NCBI GenBank assembly: GCA_035516965.1
Contig: DATIZR010000074.1
Location: forward strand, 1 to 34,875
Direction: 5' to 3'
DNA: 34,875 nt
Source of the DNA: Nitrospirota bacterium
GTDB taxonomy: Bacteria > Nitrospirota > UBA9217
A program made the position numbers and the translations under genes. The notes beneath the pieces were generated by a model. That model worked only from the letters and a program-made list of their open reading frames with translations. It was not told where the DNA came from and searched no databases. Below, piece by piece: positions 1 to 8,843 of the stretch (its first letter is position 1; every line of letters begins with the position of its first letter).

Positions 1-433
<433 letters not shown>

Positions 434-537
434 AATCTGATCCTTAAGCAATGTTACTCAAGGTAACTTGACTGTTTGTTTCTCAAAACCCGCCATCTCC
501 AAAGACCGTAAAGCCCTTGGAAGATATGCACCTATTT

Positions 538-551
538 AGTTTTCAAAGACC
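538..551 (-). promoter_or_regulatory. boxA-like antitermination site in the rRNA leader
   Basis: On the minus strand this reads GGTCTTTGAAAACT, similar to the boxA element (TGCTCTTTAACA type) that recruits the NusB/NusE antitermination complex on rRNA leaders. It lies ~105 nt before the 16S gene and ~29 nt after the proximal promoter, the usual order. The function is inferred from sequence and position. Confidence 0.6.
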
Positions 552-579
552 ATGTTTCTGCACACTTCGCAGAATATCA

Positions 580-608
580 ATACTAACTAATTTATATTAA
601 CTTGTCAA
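580..608 (-). promoter_or_regulatory. rRNA promoter, proximal (P2)
   Basis: On the minus strand, -35 TTGACA (603-608) and -10 TAGTAT (580-585) are separated by exactly 17 bp of AT-rich sequence. The boxA-like site follows and then 16S. This is a near-consensus sigma-70 promoter, as expected for an rRNA operon. Confidence 0.8.
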
Positions 609-711
609 GAAATTTATTCAGCTGGTTGAAAATTAGTCTCTGCCTGAAATGCTCGGTTGGTTTTCTTTAACTTCGAGGTTTTGCCCGAGGTCTACCGCCG
701 AACGAGGGCGC

Positions 712-740
712 AATTTATCACAAGCATATTTCTGTGTCAA
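712..740 (-). promoter_or_regulatory. rRNA promoter, distal (P1)
   Basis: On the minus strand, -35 TTGACA (735-740) and -10 TAAATT (712-717) have a 17 bp spacer. It sits only ~30 bp after the tyrS stop codon, and no terminator hairpin is visible between them, so tyrS transcripts may run into the rRNA leader. With the proximal promoter it makes the tandem arrangement common in rRNA operons. The rest of the 434-769 interval is leader without a credible gene. Confidence 0.7.
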
Positions 741-769
741 GACTTTTTTATCACAACGATAATTATTTT

Positions 770-1987
770 TCATTTCTTAGGTATTATCTGCACAAATCGT
801 TTTTTCCCAACCCGTAACGTGTAAAAACTGGTTGCCGACAGCTCCGCATTCACATCCATGATAGGCTGTTGGTTCACCTCCACAGCACCCTGTTGTATCA
901 GCCTTCTAGCCTCTGAGTTGCTCGTTACTGTCCCCGATGTTGACATAAGCTTGACGAGTTTCATGGTTTCGCCTTCCCAGACAACCTCAACAACGGGGAT
1001 ATTCTCCGGCATATCTTTCTTGCTAAAGACCTTCTCAAATTCTGCTCGGGCCCTTGCTCCTTCACCGGGACCACAGAACCGATCAACCAGCTCGGCGGCA
1101 AGCTGTTTTTTTGCTTCCATGGGATGGAGCAAACCGTTTTTCACGTCAGTATTGATCTTGTCCAGTCTCGGCAGAGAAACAGAACTGACCAGCTCATAGT
1201 ACCGCATCATGAGGGTATCGCTCGTCGACATGATTTTCCCGAATACTTGCCCGGCGGGCTCACTGATCCCGATGTAATTCCCGAGGCTCTTGCTCATTTT
1301 GTTCACACCGTCGAGCCCTTCGAGGAGCGGCATCATCACGATGCACTGCGGTTCCTGGCCATATTCCTTCTGGAGTTCCCGGCCTACGAGGAGATTGAAC
1401 TTCTGGTCTGTTCCGCCAAGCTCCACATCCGCCTTCAGCATCACCGAGTCGTAACCCTGGATGAGCGGATACAGGAACTCATGGATGCTGATGGGAAGCT
1501 CGGACTGATAGCGCTTCTTGAAATCCTCCCGCTCCAGCATGCGCGCAACCGTGTGTCTCGCGGCAAGCTCGATCATCTGCTCCGCCGACATCTTCGACAT
1601 CCACTCGCTGTTGAAGACGATCGACGTCCTGGCAGGGTCGAGGATTTTGTTGATCTGCGCCTGATAGGTCTTCGCGTTCTGGACGACCTCTTCCTTCGAC
1701 AGATGTTTTCGCGTCTCGGACTTTCCGGTCGGATCGCCGATCATGCCGGTAAAATCCCCGATCAGGAAAACAACCTCATGTCCGAGCTCCTGGAATTGAC
1801 GCATCTTGTTCAACAGGACCGTATGCCCCAGATGGATATCAGGCGCTGTCGGATCGAATCCTGCCTTGACACGCAGTGGTATCCCTGTCGAAACTGACTT
1901 TTCGAGCTTTTTAAGGAGATCCGCTTCAATAATGATCTCTACGGCTCCGCGCTTTATGATATCCAGTTGTTCTTTGGCCGAAATCAT
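770..1987 (-). CDS. tyrS: Tyrosyl-tRNA synthetase
   Basis: TyrS charges tRNA-Tyr with tyrosine in the cytoplasm. The 405-residue product is a full-length class I synthetase. The HIGH-type signature is HLGH at 52-55, inside the [13 protein letters not shown] block. The KMSKS loop is at 230-234, and the GGTDQKFN block at about 191-198 belongs to the active-site fold. The C-terminal ~65 residues ([15 protein letters not shown]) form the S4 RNA-binding domain that contacts the tRNA. The ATG start follows a purine-rich AGAGAAG stretch. It lies 18 nt downstream of cbiX on the same strand and probably shares its promoter. The stop codon is ~30 bp from the distal rRNA promoter. This is the TyrRS type with about 400 residues and a C-terminal S4 domain. 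Nothing is missing. Confidence 0.97.
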   Translation of the reverse strand: MISAKEQLDIIKRGAVEIIIEADLLKKLEKSVSTGIPLRVKAGFDPTAPDIHLGHTVLLNKMRQFQELGHEVVFLIGDFTGMIGDPTGKSETRKHLSKEEVVQNAKTYQAQINKILDPARTSIVFNSEWMSKMSAEQMIELAARHTVARMLEREDFKKRYQSELPISIHEFLYPLIQGYDSVMLKADVELGGTDQKFNLLVGRELQKEYGQEPQCIVMMPLLEGLDGVNKMSKSLGNYIGISEPAGQVFGKIMSTSDTLMMRYYELVSSVSLPRLDKINTDVKNGLLHPMEAKKQLAAELVDRFCGPGEGARARAEFEKVFSKKDMPENIPVVEVVWEGETMKLVKLMSTSGTVTSNSEARRLIQQGAVEVNQQPIMDVNAELSATSFYTLRVGKKRFVQIIPKK

Positions 1988-2005
1988 GTTTCGTTTCTTC
2001 TCTGG

Positions 2006-2371
2006 TCAGTTATGTTTCTTCGCGAGTTCAAGCACGATATCCGTCATGAGCGGATGAGATCCCACCAGCTCCGTGACCGTGATCCCGACATCCGGATACT
2101 GCATTCGCGCCTTCTCGATGAGCGCGGGCAGATCCTTCGTTACATGGGCTCCAGGCTGTAAAAAGAACGGGACCACCACGATCATCTCGGCCCCCTCCTT
2201 CACGCATTGCTCCAGCACTTCATCGGGGCCCGGCTTCATATACTGAAGAAATGCATAGGCCACGATCTCGAAGCCGCCGCTGCCTTTTACTTCGGAAGCG
2301 ACCCGCCGGATCGTTCCGTCGGCATCCACATTTCGGCTGCCATGTCCCAGAAGTATGACTGCTTTTTTCAT
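2006..2371 (-). CDS. cbiX: Sirohydrochlorin chelatase, short CbiX/SirB type
   Basis: The 121-residue product matches single-domain CbiX(S)/SirB chelatases, which insert Co or Fe into sirohydrochlorin for cobalamin or sirohaem. The N-terminal ILLGHGSRN motif puts the first metal-binding His at residue 10. The second lies in VPFFLQPGAHVTKDLP at about residue 76. The reading frame extends upstream to 2521, but the family begins at MKKAVILLGHGS, and the promoter found at 2400-2428 puts transcription start near 2393, so 2371 is the start. The Shine-Dalgarno is weak. A four-codon mini-ORF (ATG near 2383) ends in a TGA overlapping the start ATG, which might allow coupled initiation. tyrS follows after 18 nt. 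No other cobalamin or sirohaem genes are in the window, so the metal cannot be assigned. Confidence 0.88.
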   Translation of the reverse strand: MKKAVILLGHGSRNVDADGTIRRVASEVKGSGGFEIVAYAFLQYMKPGPDEVLEQCVKEGAEMIVVVPFFLQPGAHVTKDLPALIEKARMQYPDVGITVTELVGSHPLMTDIVLELAKKHN

Positions 2372-2399
2372 CCAAACACCATGAGGAAATGAGAGTGCT

Positions 2400-2428
2400 T
2401 TTCTAGCACAGGCTGGTAAAAATGTCAA
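2400..2428 (-). promoter_or_regulatory. Promoter of the cbiX-tyrS operon
   Basis: On the minus strand, -35 TTGACA (2423-2428), a 17 bp spacer and -10 TAGAAA (2400-2405). Predicted transcription start is near 2393, about 22 nt before the cbiX ATG. The preceding transcription unit ends at a terminator (2483-2513), so a promoter is needed here. Confidence 0.75.
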
Positions 2429-2482
2429 TTCAGAATGAAGTTTATCACGCCGATCGGGGGGGGCAGGCCCGCTGTCAATAAT

Positions 2483-2513
2483 AAAAAAGGGGCGGGTTTG
2501 CATCCCACCCGCC
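2483..2513 (-). terminator. Rho-independent terminator of the ribF transcription unit
   Basis: The stem GGCGGGT (2491-2497) pairs with ACCCGCC (2507-2513) around a 9-nt loop. On the minus strand the stem is followed by CC and a T-rich tract (TTTTTTATTATT, about 2477-2488). It lies ~30 bp past the microprotein stop and closes the ribF-microprotein unit. Confidence 0.8.
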
Positions 2514-2543
2514 GTCAACAATACACATCTCTAACCTATAAGA

Positions 2544-2609
2544 CTATTTCTTCTTGGCCGATTTCTTTGTCGACGCCTTTTTGGTTCCGCATTTTTTACC
2601 ACATGCCAT
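2544..2609 (-). CDS. Lys/Cys-rich 21-residue microprotein downstream of ribF
   Basis: A 22-codon frame (ATG at 2607-2609, TAG at 2544-2546) encodes 21 residues: 9 Lys, 2 Cys, and otherwise only Met, Gly, Ala, Ser and Thr. The N-terminus reads MACGKKCG, so the two Cys are four residues apart. Lys pairs recur every five residues (5/6, 10/11, 15/16, 20/21). It is preceded by one of the best Shine-Dalgarno sequences in the window, AAGGGGGTGA, 7 nt before the ATG, with only one mismatch to the 16S 3'-end complement. It lies 45 nt after the ribF stop and 30 nt before a clear terminator, so it has the full layout of a translated last gene of an operon. I do not recognise a family. The composition resembles the basic tails of histone H1-like proteins, which bind nucleic acid, and the CxxxC could bind metal. 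Both are inferences. Confidence 0.6.
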   Translation of the reverse strand: MACGKKCGTKKASTKKSAKKK

Positions 2610-2654
2610 ACGATCTTCACCCCCTTTCGCAATGCAGGTGCTGTCTGTATCAGA

Positions 2655-3581
2655 TCAGAGAACCTTCAGCACCTCCTGCGCATCCTGCACATCCTTGCGG
2701 ATCTGCTGCACGAGGGCGTCCGCGTTCGAGAATTTCTCTTCTCCTCGCAATCGTTTCACGAAAGAGACATCCATCGACTTTCCATAAAGATCCTCATTAA
2801 GATCGAACAGATAGACTTCGATCGATACCGGTCCGCTGTCAAAGGTGGGCCGTATGCCAATGGATGCCACCCCTTTGATATCGCACCCGCCAACATGGGC
2901 GATGACAGCGTAAACCCCGATTCCCGGGATCAGTTCATTCGCGGTCTTCAGATTCGCCGTTGGGAAACCGAGTGACTGGCCCCGATGCGCGCCGTGCACG
3001 ACCTCGCCTTCAATGGCATAGTGCCGTCCGAGCAGGCGGGCCGCCTCTTCCACACGCCCGTTCACCACAAGATCACGAACCGCCGAACTACTGACAACAA
3101 CGCCGTCCACCCGGACCGGCTCGATGACTCCGACCTCAAATCCATAGGCCTGACCCATCCTTTTCAGAGACTCGATGCTGCCCTCCCGGCCCTTGCCAAA
3201 GGCGTAGTCATAGCCGACATACACCTCTCGCACCCCGAGCAATTTGTGAAGCACTTCACGGGCAAAATCCTCTGGGTTCTGATCGGCGAAGGAGCGGTTA
3301 AAATGAGCACAGACAACGACCTGGATACAGGCTGCCTCAAAGAGGCGCATTTTCCCGTGAAAGGTATTCAAGAGGCGCGGAGACCGCTCGGGTGCCAGCA
3401 CTTTGAGCGGATGCGGTTCGAAGGTAAACGCAATACTCGTCCCCTTGATCCTTGTTGCGCGCTCAACGACCTTTTGAAAGATCGCCTGATGCCCAAGATG
3501 AACACCGTCGAAGTTCCCGAGCGTGAGTACCGGGTTTGGAAGCCGCTCGGTATAGTTTTTTACGCCGCGGATGATCCTCAT
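2655..3581 (-). CDS. ribF: Bifunctional riboflavin kinase / FAD synthetase
   Basis: RibF phosphorylates riboflavin to FMN and adenylates FMN to FAD in the cytoplasm. From the ATG at 3579-3581 the product is 308 residues, the usual family length. The N-terminal nucleotidyltransferase half has TLGNFDGVHLGHQ (its HxGH motif) and the later SSSAVRDLV block. The C-terminal kinase half has GQSLGFPTANL and the IEVYLFD strand. The open frame extends 23 codons upstream to 3650, but that extension contains a good promoter (3591-3619), so the shorter start is preferred. The consequence is a very short or absent 5' leader. It is transcribed with the microprotein at 2544-2609 and ends at the terminator at 2483-2513. 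Confidence 0.95.
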   Translation of the reverse strand: MRIIRGVKNYTERLPNPVLTLGNFDGVHLGHQAIFQKVVERATRIKGTSIAFTFEPHPLKVLAPERSPRLLNTFHGKMRLFEAACIQVVVCAHFNRSFADQNPEDFAREVLHKLLGVREVYVGYDYAFGKGREGSIESLKRMGQAYGFEVGVIEPVRVDGVVVSSSAVRDLVVNGRVEEAARLLGRHYAIEGEVVHGAHRGQSLGFPTANLKTANELIPGIGVYAVIAHVGGCDIKGVASIGIRPTFDSGPVSIEVYLFDLNEDLYGKSMDVSFVKRLRGEEKFSNADALVQQIRKDVQDAQEVLKVL

Positions 3582-3590
3582 TGCGCTGGG

Positions 3591-3619
3591 ATAATCGCAC
3601 ACTGTGACGAAATTGTCAA
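3591..3619 (-). promoter_or_regulatory. Promoter of ribF, predicting a nearly leaderless transcript
   Basis: On the minus strand, -35 TTGACA (3614-3619), a 17 bp spacer and -10 GATTAT (3591-3596). A start ~7 nt after the -10 would lie near 3584, within about 3 nt of the ribF ATG at 3581. No Shine-Dalgarno precedes that ATG, consistent with leaderless initiation. Confidence 0.5.
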
Positions 3620-3640
3620 CCTCGGCCTGCGCAAAAGGTG

Positions 3641-3670
3641 TTGACATCAAAACAAGCGCTGTGTTATAAA
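3641..3670 (+). promoter_or_regulatory. Promoter of the DUF1015 gene
   Basis: -35 TTGACA (3641-3646) and -10 TATAAA (3665-3670, 18 bp spacer) or TTATAA (3664-3669, 17 bp spacer). It fires rightward towards the gene at 3723, back-to-back with the ribF promoter; the two -35 boxes are 21 bp apart. Confidence 0.7.
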
Positions 3671-3722
3671 AGAGGTCTTTTGAAGGCCGTTTTAAGCGCC
3701 TCTTCCGGCAAGGATTCGATCA

Positions 3723-5048
3723 ATGGCAACCATAAGACCCCTCAGGGGAATTCTGTACAACCAGGCAAAAGCGGGGCGCATAAGCGAACTCGTCTGTCCG
3801 CCGTATGACATCATACCGCCAATCGAGCAGCAGGAACTGTACCGGAAAAGCCCCCATAACGTCATACGGCTCGAATTCGGGCTGGAAAGCCCCGGCGATA
3901 CCGATACGGACAACCGGTACACGCGGGCGGCCGCCTTCCTCGACGAATGGCTGAGGACCGACATCCTCCGCAAAAGCGAAACCCCGGCAATCTATGTCTA
4001 TGAAATGGAGTATCCTGCAGGAACCGAGACCAGGAAACTCCGGGGCATGATCTGCCTCGTGCGGATAGAGGATTACGATTCGGGTGTTGTCAAGCCGCAC
4101 GAGACCACACTGTCCGGCCCCAAGACGGACCGGCTGAAGCTGCTGAGGGCCTGCAACGCGAGTTTCAGCCAGATATTTTCACTCTTTTCGGACCCGGAGA
4201 ACAGGGTGGCAGCCATCCTAGGGAGGGTCGGCGGGCGGCCCGATATGGATGTCAAGGACAGCGATGGTGTCCTCCACAGGATCTGGACAATAACCGACAC
4301 AGCTGACATCGCCGCAATTGTCCGCGAGATGGCGGACAAGCCGATCTTCATTGCCGATGGTCACCATCGATACGATACCGCGCTCAACTACCGGAATGAG
4401 CGCCGGATCGCGGCTGGATCGTATACCAGCGATGAGCCTTACCAGTATGTTGCCATGTACCTCGCGCGGCTTGAGGACCCCGGGCTGACGGTTCTGCCCG
4501 CTCACCGCGCCCTTTTCAACCTGTCCGGTTTCGACCCGAAGCGCTTTGAGGACGATCTGAACCGCTACTTCAATATTGAGCGAATCGACTTCGACCGCAA
4601 ATCAGAGACCGCGGACCGCCGGACGGTTCTGGACACTATGGCTCACCGTGCCGAGCGCGCTCATGTGTTCGGGATGCGGGTCAAGGGAGAGACAAGCTAC
4701 TATATCCTGACCCTCAGGAACGAGTCGGACATGGATGAGGTGATCCCGGACAGGTCTGCGGCATACCGGCGGCTTGACGTCTCGATCCTCCATCACCTGA
4801 TCATCGACAAACTGCTGGGCGTAAAGATGGCGACTCACAAGCTCGGCCTGAACATCGAATACATCAAGGACGCTGCCGATGCTGACGAGCGCGTCCACGA
4901 CGGACTCGCTGAAATTGTTTTTTTCATGAACCCGACCAAGGTGCGGGAGGTAAAAGAGGTGGCATCGGCCGGTGAACGCATGCCTCAGAAGGCGACCTAT
5001 TTTTATCCCAAGCTCCTCACGGGCCTGGTGATACACAGGCTAGAATAA
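3723..5048 (+). CDS. DUF1015 family protein of unknown function
   Basis: The 441-residue product belongs to the widespread DUF1015 family of soluble bacterial and archaeal proteins, which has no assigned reaction. Recognisable blocks are the N-terminal IRPLRGILYN and ELVCPPYDII, the central FIADGHHRYDTAL (about residues 210-222), and C-terminal FFMNPTKV and KATYFYPKLLTGLVIH. The conserved DGHHRYDTA stretch looks like an active-site or metal-binding loop, but that is inference. The ATG start has AAGGA 8 nt upstream. The gene has its own promoter and lies 89 bp before gap on the same strand. No signal peptide or membrane segment is seen. Confidence 0.9.
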   Translation: MATIRPLRGILYNQAKAGRISELVCPPYDIIPPIEQQELYRKSPHNVIRLEFGLESPGDTDTDNRYTRAAAFLDEWLRTDILRKSETPAIYVYEMEYPAGTETRKLRGMICLVRIEDYDSGVVKPHETTLSGPKTDRLKLLRACNASFSQIFSLFSDPENRVAAILGRVGGRPDMDVKDSDGVLHRIWTITDTADIAAIVREMADKPIFIADGHHRYDTALNYRNERRIAAGSYTSDEPYQYVAMYLARLEDPGLTVLPAHRALFNLSGFDPKRFEDDLNRYFNIERIDFDRKSETADRRTVLDTMAHRAERAHVFGMRVKGETSYYILTLRNESDMDEVIPDRSAAYRRLDVSILHHLIIDKLLGVKMATHKLGLNIEYIKDAADADERVHDGLAEIVFFMNPTKVREVKEVASAGERMPQKATYFYPKLLTGLVIHRLE

Positions 5049-5104
5049 GGTCATCGGTGAAAGCGCAATTCGTAGAAGGATCAAACCCATTTCCGTCATT
5101 TTGA

Positions 5105-6145
<1,041 letters not shown>

Positions 6146-6212
6146 GACCTGACAGGGAGACAAAAAGGCAAGCTTTTCTCGGTGTCTCTGTGGCTGATTC
6201 TGGAGATTGCAT

Positions 6213-7406
6213 ATGGACAAGAAGACGATCGAAAAGGTGGACCTCAAGGGCAAGCGGGTGTTCATCCGTGCGGACTTCAATGTACCGCTCGACGAGAACG
6301 GCAACATCACCGACGATACGCGCATTCGTTCCACCCTGCCGACCATCAATTACGCCCTTGACGCGGGAGCGAAGGTGATCCTCGCATCGCACCTGGGCCG
6401 GCCCAAGGGCAAGCCGAGCCCGAAGTACAGCCTCGCGCCGGTCGCAACGCGCCTGTCACGCCTCCTGAGCAAGGAGGTCCAGTTCGCGAAGGACTGCGTG
6501 GGACCAGACGTGGAACACCTGGTCCAGGGCATGCGGCCCGGCGACGTGCTGCTCCTCGAGAACCTGCGGTTCCATGCCGAGGAGGAAAAGAACGATGAGG
6601 CCTTCTCCAGGGCCCTCGCCGCCTTCTCCGACATCTACGTGAACGACGCCTTCGGCACGGCTCACCGCGCCCATGCGTCCACCTATGGCATCACCAGGCA
6701 CGTCAGGTATTCCGTAGCGGGCTTCCTGATGAAGAAGGAGATCACCTATCTCCAGAAGACCGTGGCGAACCCGGTGCGCCCCTTCGTCGCCATCCTGGGC
6801 GGCGCCAAGGTATCGGGCAAGATCGGCGTGATCGAGAACCTCAAGAACAAGTGCGACAAGATCATCGTGGGCGGTGCCATGGCCTTCACCTTCATCAAGG
6901 CCCGCGGCCAGGAGGTCGGCGGCTCGCTCGTGGAAACCGAGATGCTTCCGATGGCGCAGAAGATACGCAAGAGCCTCCGCGAGAGCGACGTGAAATTCTA
7001 CCTGCCCGTGGATTTCGTCGTTGCCGAGAGCATGAATGACGGTGCGACGACCAAGATCGTCACCTCCCAGGAGATCCCCCAGGGGTGGGTCGGCCTCGAC
7101 ATCGGACCTGCCACGACGCGACTCTTCTCGGAGGCGCTCCAGGACGCGAAGACCATCATCTGGAACGGCCCCATGGGCATGTTCGAGAAGGACGCCTACT
7201 CGCGCGGCACATTCGCCATAGCGCGCGCGGTGGCCGACTCCTATGCGACGACGATCGTGGGCGGCGGCGACACCGACGTTGCCGTGCACAATGCCGGAGT
7301 GTCGGACAGCATCACCTTCATCTCGACGGGCGGAGGAGCCTCGCTGGAACTGCTTGAAGGCAAAGAGCTCCCTGGCCTTGCGGCGCTGACGGATGATAAG
7401 GAATAA
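6213..7406 (+). CDS. pgk: Phosphoglycerate kinase
   Basis: This enzyme transfers phosphate from 1,3-bisphosphoglycerate to ADP, the first ATP-forming step of lower glycolysis. It is 397 residues from the ATG at 6213, with GGAG 7 nt upstream; an in-frame TTG two codons earlier is less likely. The N-terminal substrate domain shows [13 protein letters not shown], then [10 protein letters not shown] and LLENLRFH. The C-terminal nucleotide domain shows [23 protein letters not shown] and the glycine-rich GGGDTDVAV and [14 protein letters not shown]. Length and motifs are typical. It lies 67 bp after gap; that gap contains a fragment (tctcggtgtctctgtggctg) of a dispersed repeat type seen elsewhere in the window. 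Confidence 0.98.
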   Translation: MDKKTIEKVDLKGKRVFIRADFNVPLDENGNITDDTRIRSTLPTINYALDAGAKVILASHLGRPKGKPSPKYSLAPVATRLSRLLSKEVQFAKDCVGPDVEHLVQGMRPGDVLLLENLRFHAEEEKNDEAFSRALAAFSDIYVNDAFGTAHRAHASTYGITRHVRYSVAGFLMKKEITYLQKTVANPVRPFVAILGGAKVSGKIGVIENLKNKCDKIIVGGAMAFTFIKARGQEVGGSLVETEMLPMAQKIRKSLRESDVKFYLPVDFVVAESMNDGATTKIVTSQEIPQGWVGLDIGPATTRLFSEALQDAKTIIWNGPMGMFEKDAYSRGTFAIARAVADSYATTIVGGGDTDVAVHNAGVSDSITFISTGGGASLELLEGKELPGLAALTDDKE

Positions 7407-7572
7407 CGATAAATCCAAAAGGACAAGTCTCGCGGTTCTGATCAGATCCAACGCTCGAGATGAACAGGGAGAGCGATTCAATCTCTATTGCCTGAAGTTT
7501 GATTGAAGTCTGAAATTTGAGCCTCATACCGGGAAAACCATCGGCAGGCTTTCCAGAAAGCGGGTACCTCCC

Positions 7573-8334
7573 ATGAATCAAAGAAGAATACCGATCATTG
7601 CCGGCAATTGGAAGATGAACAAGACATCCCGGGAGGCACGCGAGCTTGCGGCGAGTCTCATTCCGCTCGTCTCCGTCGTAAAAGATCGGGAGATTGTGCT
7701 CGGCCCCCCGTTCACGTCTCTTCAAGCGGTGAGCGAAATTATCAAAGGCACGAACATCGCCCTGTCGGCCCAGAACATGCACTGGGAGGACAAAGGCGCC
7801 CTTACCGGTGAGATCTCAGCCGAAATGCTGTTGGATTTGGGATGCCAGTATGTTATCATAGGCCACAGCGAACGCCGTCAGTACTTCGGGGAGACCGACG
7901 AGACGGTGAACAAAAAGGTGAAGCAGGCGCTCAGGAAAGGCCTGCGGCCCATCCTCTGCGTGGGAGAAACCCTCGCCGAGCGCGAGGGCGGAAAACTCCA
8001 GGAGATCATCAACCGGCAGATCACCGGCGGCCTGAATGACATCGGAGCCGGCGACATGAAGAAGATTGTGATCGCCTACGAGCCGGTCTGGGCTATCGGA
8101 ACCGGGAAGACAGCCACCCCCGAACAGGCGAATGAGGTGCATGCGCTGATCCGGCAGCGGGTAAAAGCCCTGTACCGGGAAGAGATCGCCGACGGTCTCC
8201 GGATCCAGTACGGCGGCAGCGTGACGCCCGAGAATGTCTCGAGCCTGATGGCTATGCCGGACATCGATGGCGCACTCGTAGGGGGGGCAAGCCTGAAACC
8301 CGAATCGTTCGCCGCTCTGGTCAATTTTCGGTAA
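7573..8334 (+). CDS. tpiA: Triosephosphate isomerase
   Basis: This enzyme interconverts dihydroxyacetone phosphate and glyceraldehyde 3-phosphate. The 253-residue product has Lys14 in AGNWKMNK, the catalytic His98 in IIGHSERR, the catalytic base Glu170 in AYEPVWAIGTGKTATPEQ, and phosphate-binding YGGSVTPEN and GALVGGASLKP near the C-terminus. All catalytic residues are present. The start is the only sensible ATG for the family, though its Shine-Dalgarno is weak (AAAGCGGG). The 166 bp between pgk and tpiA holds no gene, promoter or hairpin that I can see. Confidence 0.98.
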   Translation: MNQRRIPIIAGNWKMNKTSREARELAASLIPLVSVVKDREIVLGPPFTSLQAVSEIIKGTNIALSAQNMHWEDKGALTGEISAEMLLDLGCQYVIIGHSERRQYFGETDETVNKKVKQALRKGLRPILCVGETLAEREGGKLQEIINRQITGGLNDIGAGDMKKIVIAYEPVWAIGTGKTATPEQANEVHALIRQRVKALYREEIADGLRIQYGGSVTPENVSSLMAMPDIDGALVGGASLKPESFAALVNFR

Positions 8335-8441
8335 TCATCGTACTGCAGAGATCGCTGAGATTTAACCGCTCACAGCGCAGATCAAAGTCCCTCTCGGCGG
8401 ATTCCGCGGTGCGGGAAATATATTAAGGAGGGTACACGCTC

Positions 8442-8777
8442 ATGCTTCGCATTTTATTGATAACGGTCCACGTCATTGTATCGGCCATCCTGGTGTCGAT
8501 GGTCCTTCTCCAGAAGGGTAAAGGAGCTGACATCGGCGCTGCATTCGGCGGTGCATCGCAGACCGTCTTCGGCCCTCGCGGGGCGCAGAGCTTTCTGGCA
8601 AAGCTTACGACCGGTGCGGCCATCCTGTTCATGTTCACCTCGCTCGGACTGGCGATCACGTCGTCGAAGAAAAGCTCCGTCATGGAGGGAGTACGGCCGC
8701 CCCAGCAGCAGACAGCTCCTGCGGCTCCTCTCGCCCCACCTGCTCAGCAAGCACCTGCTCCCGCTCCGGCAAAATAG
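8442..8777 (+). CDS. secG: Preprotein translocase subunit SecG
   Basis: SecG is the small membrane subunit of the SecYEG channel and assists SecA-driven export. The 111-residue product has two membrane segments (about 3-22 and 54-72) joined by the conserved [26 protein letters not shown] loop. The C-terminal tail is rich in Pro, Ala and Gln, common in SecG and not structurally conserved. An AAGGAGG ribosome site precedes the ATG. It closes the glycolytic run, 107 bp after tpiA and 32 bp before a perfect terminator. The link of tpiA with secG is seen in many bacteria. Confidence 0.96.
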   Translation: MLRILLITVHVIVSAILVSMVLLQKGKGADIGAAFGGASQTVFGPRGAQSFLAKLTTGAAILFMFTSLGLAITSSKKSSVMEGVRPPQQQTAPAAPLAPPAQQAPAPAPAK

Positions 8778-8809
8778 CCATTGCTGCAGTTGAGTGCGTG
8801 TATCATACA

Positions 8810-8838
8810 GGGTAGGCTTTGCCTACCCTTTTATTTTT
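8810..8838 (+). terminator. Rho-independent terminator after secG
   Basis: A perfect 8-bp stem GGGTAGGC/GCCTACCC (8810-8817 with 8821-8828) with a TTT loop is followed by TTTTATTTTT. It ends the gap-pgk-tpiA-secG unit and lies only ~6 bp before the nominal start of the next gene. Confidence 0.92.
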
Positions 8839-8843
8839 TCGTT

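Noticed and set aside
434-769. tRNA gene in the rRNA leader
   Set aside because: No cloverleaf or TTCRANNC T-loop pattern was seen; only promoters and a boxA-like site are supported.
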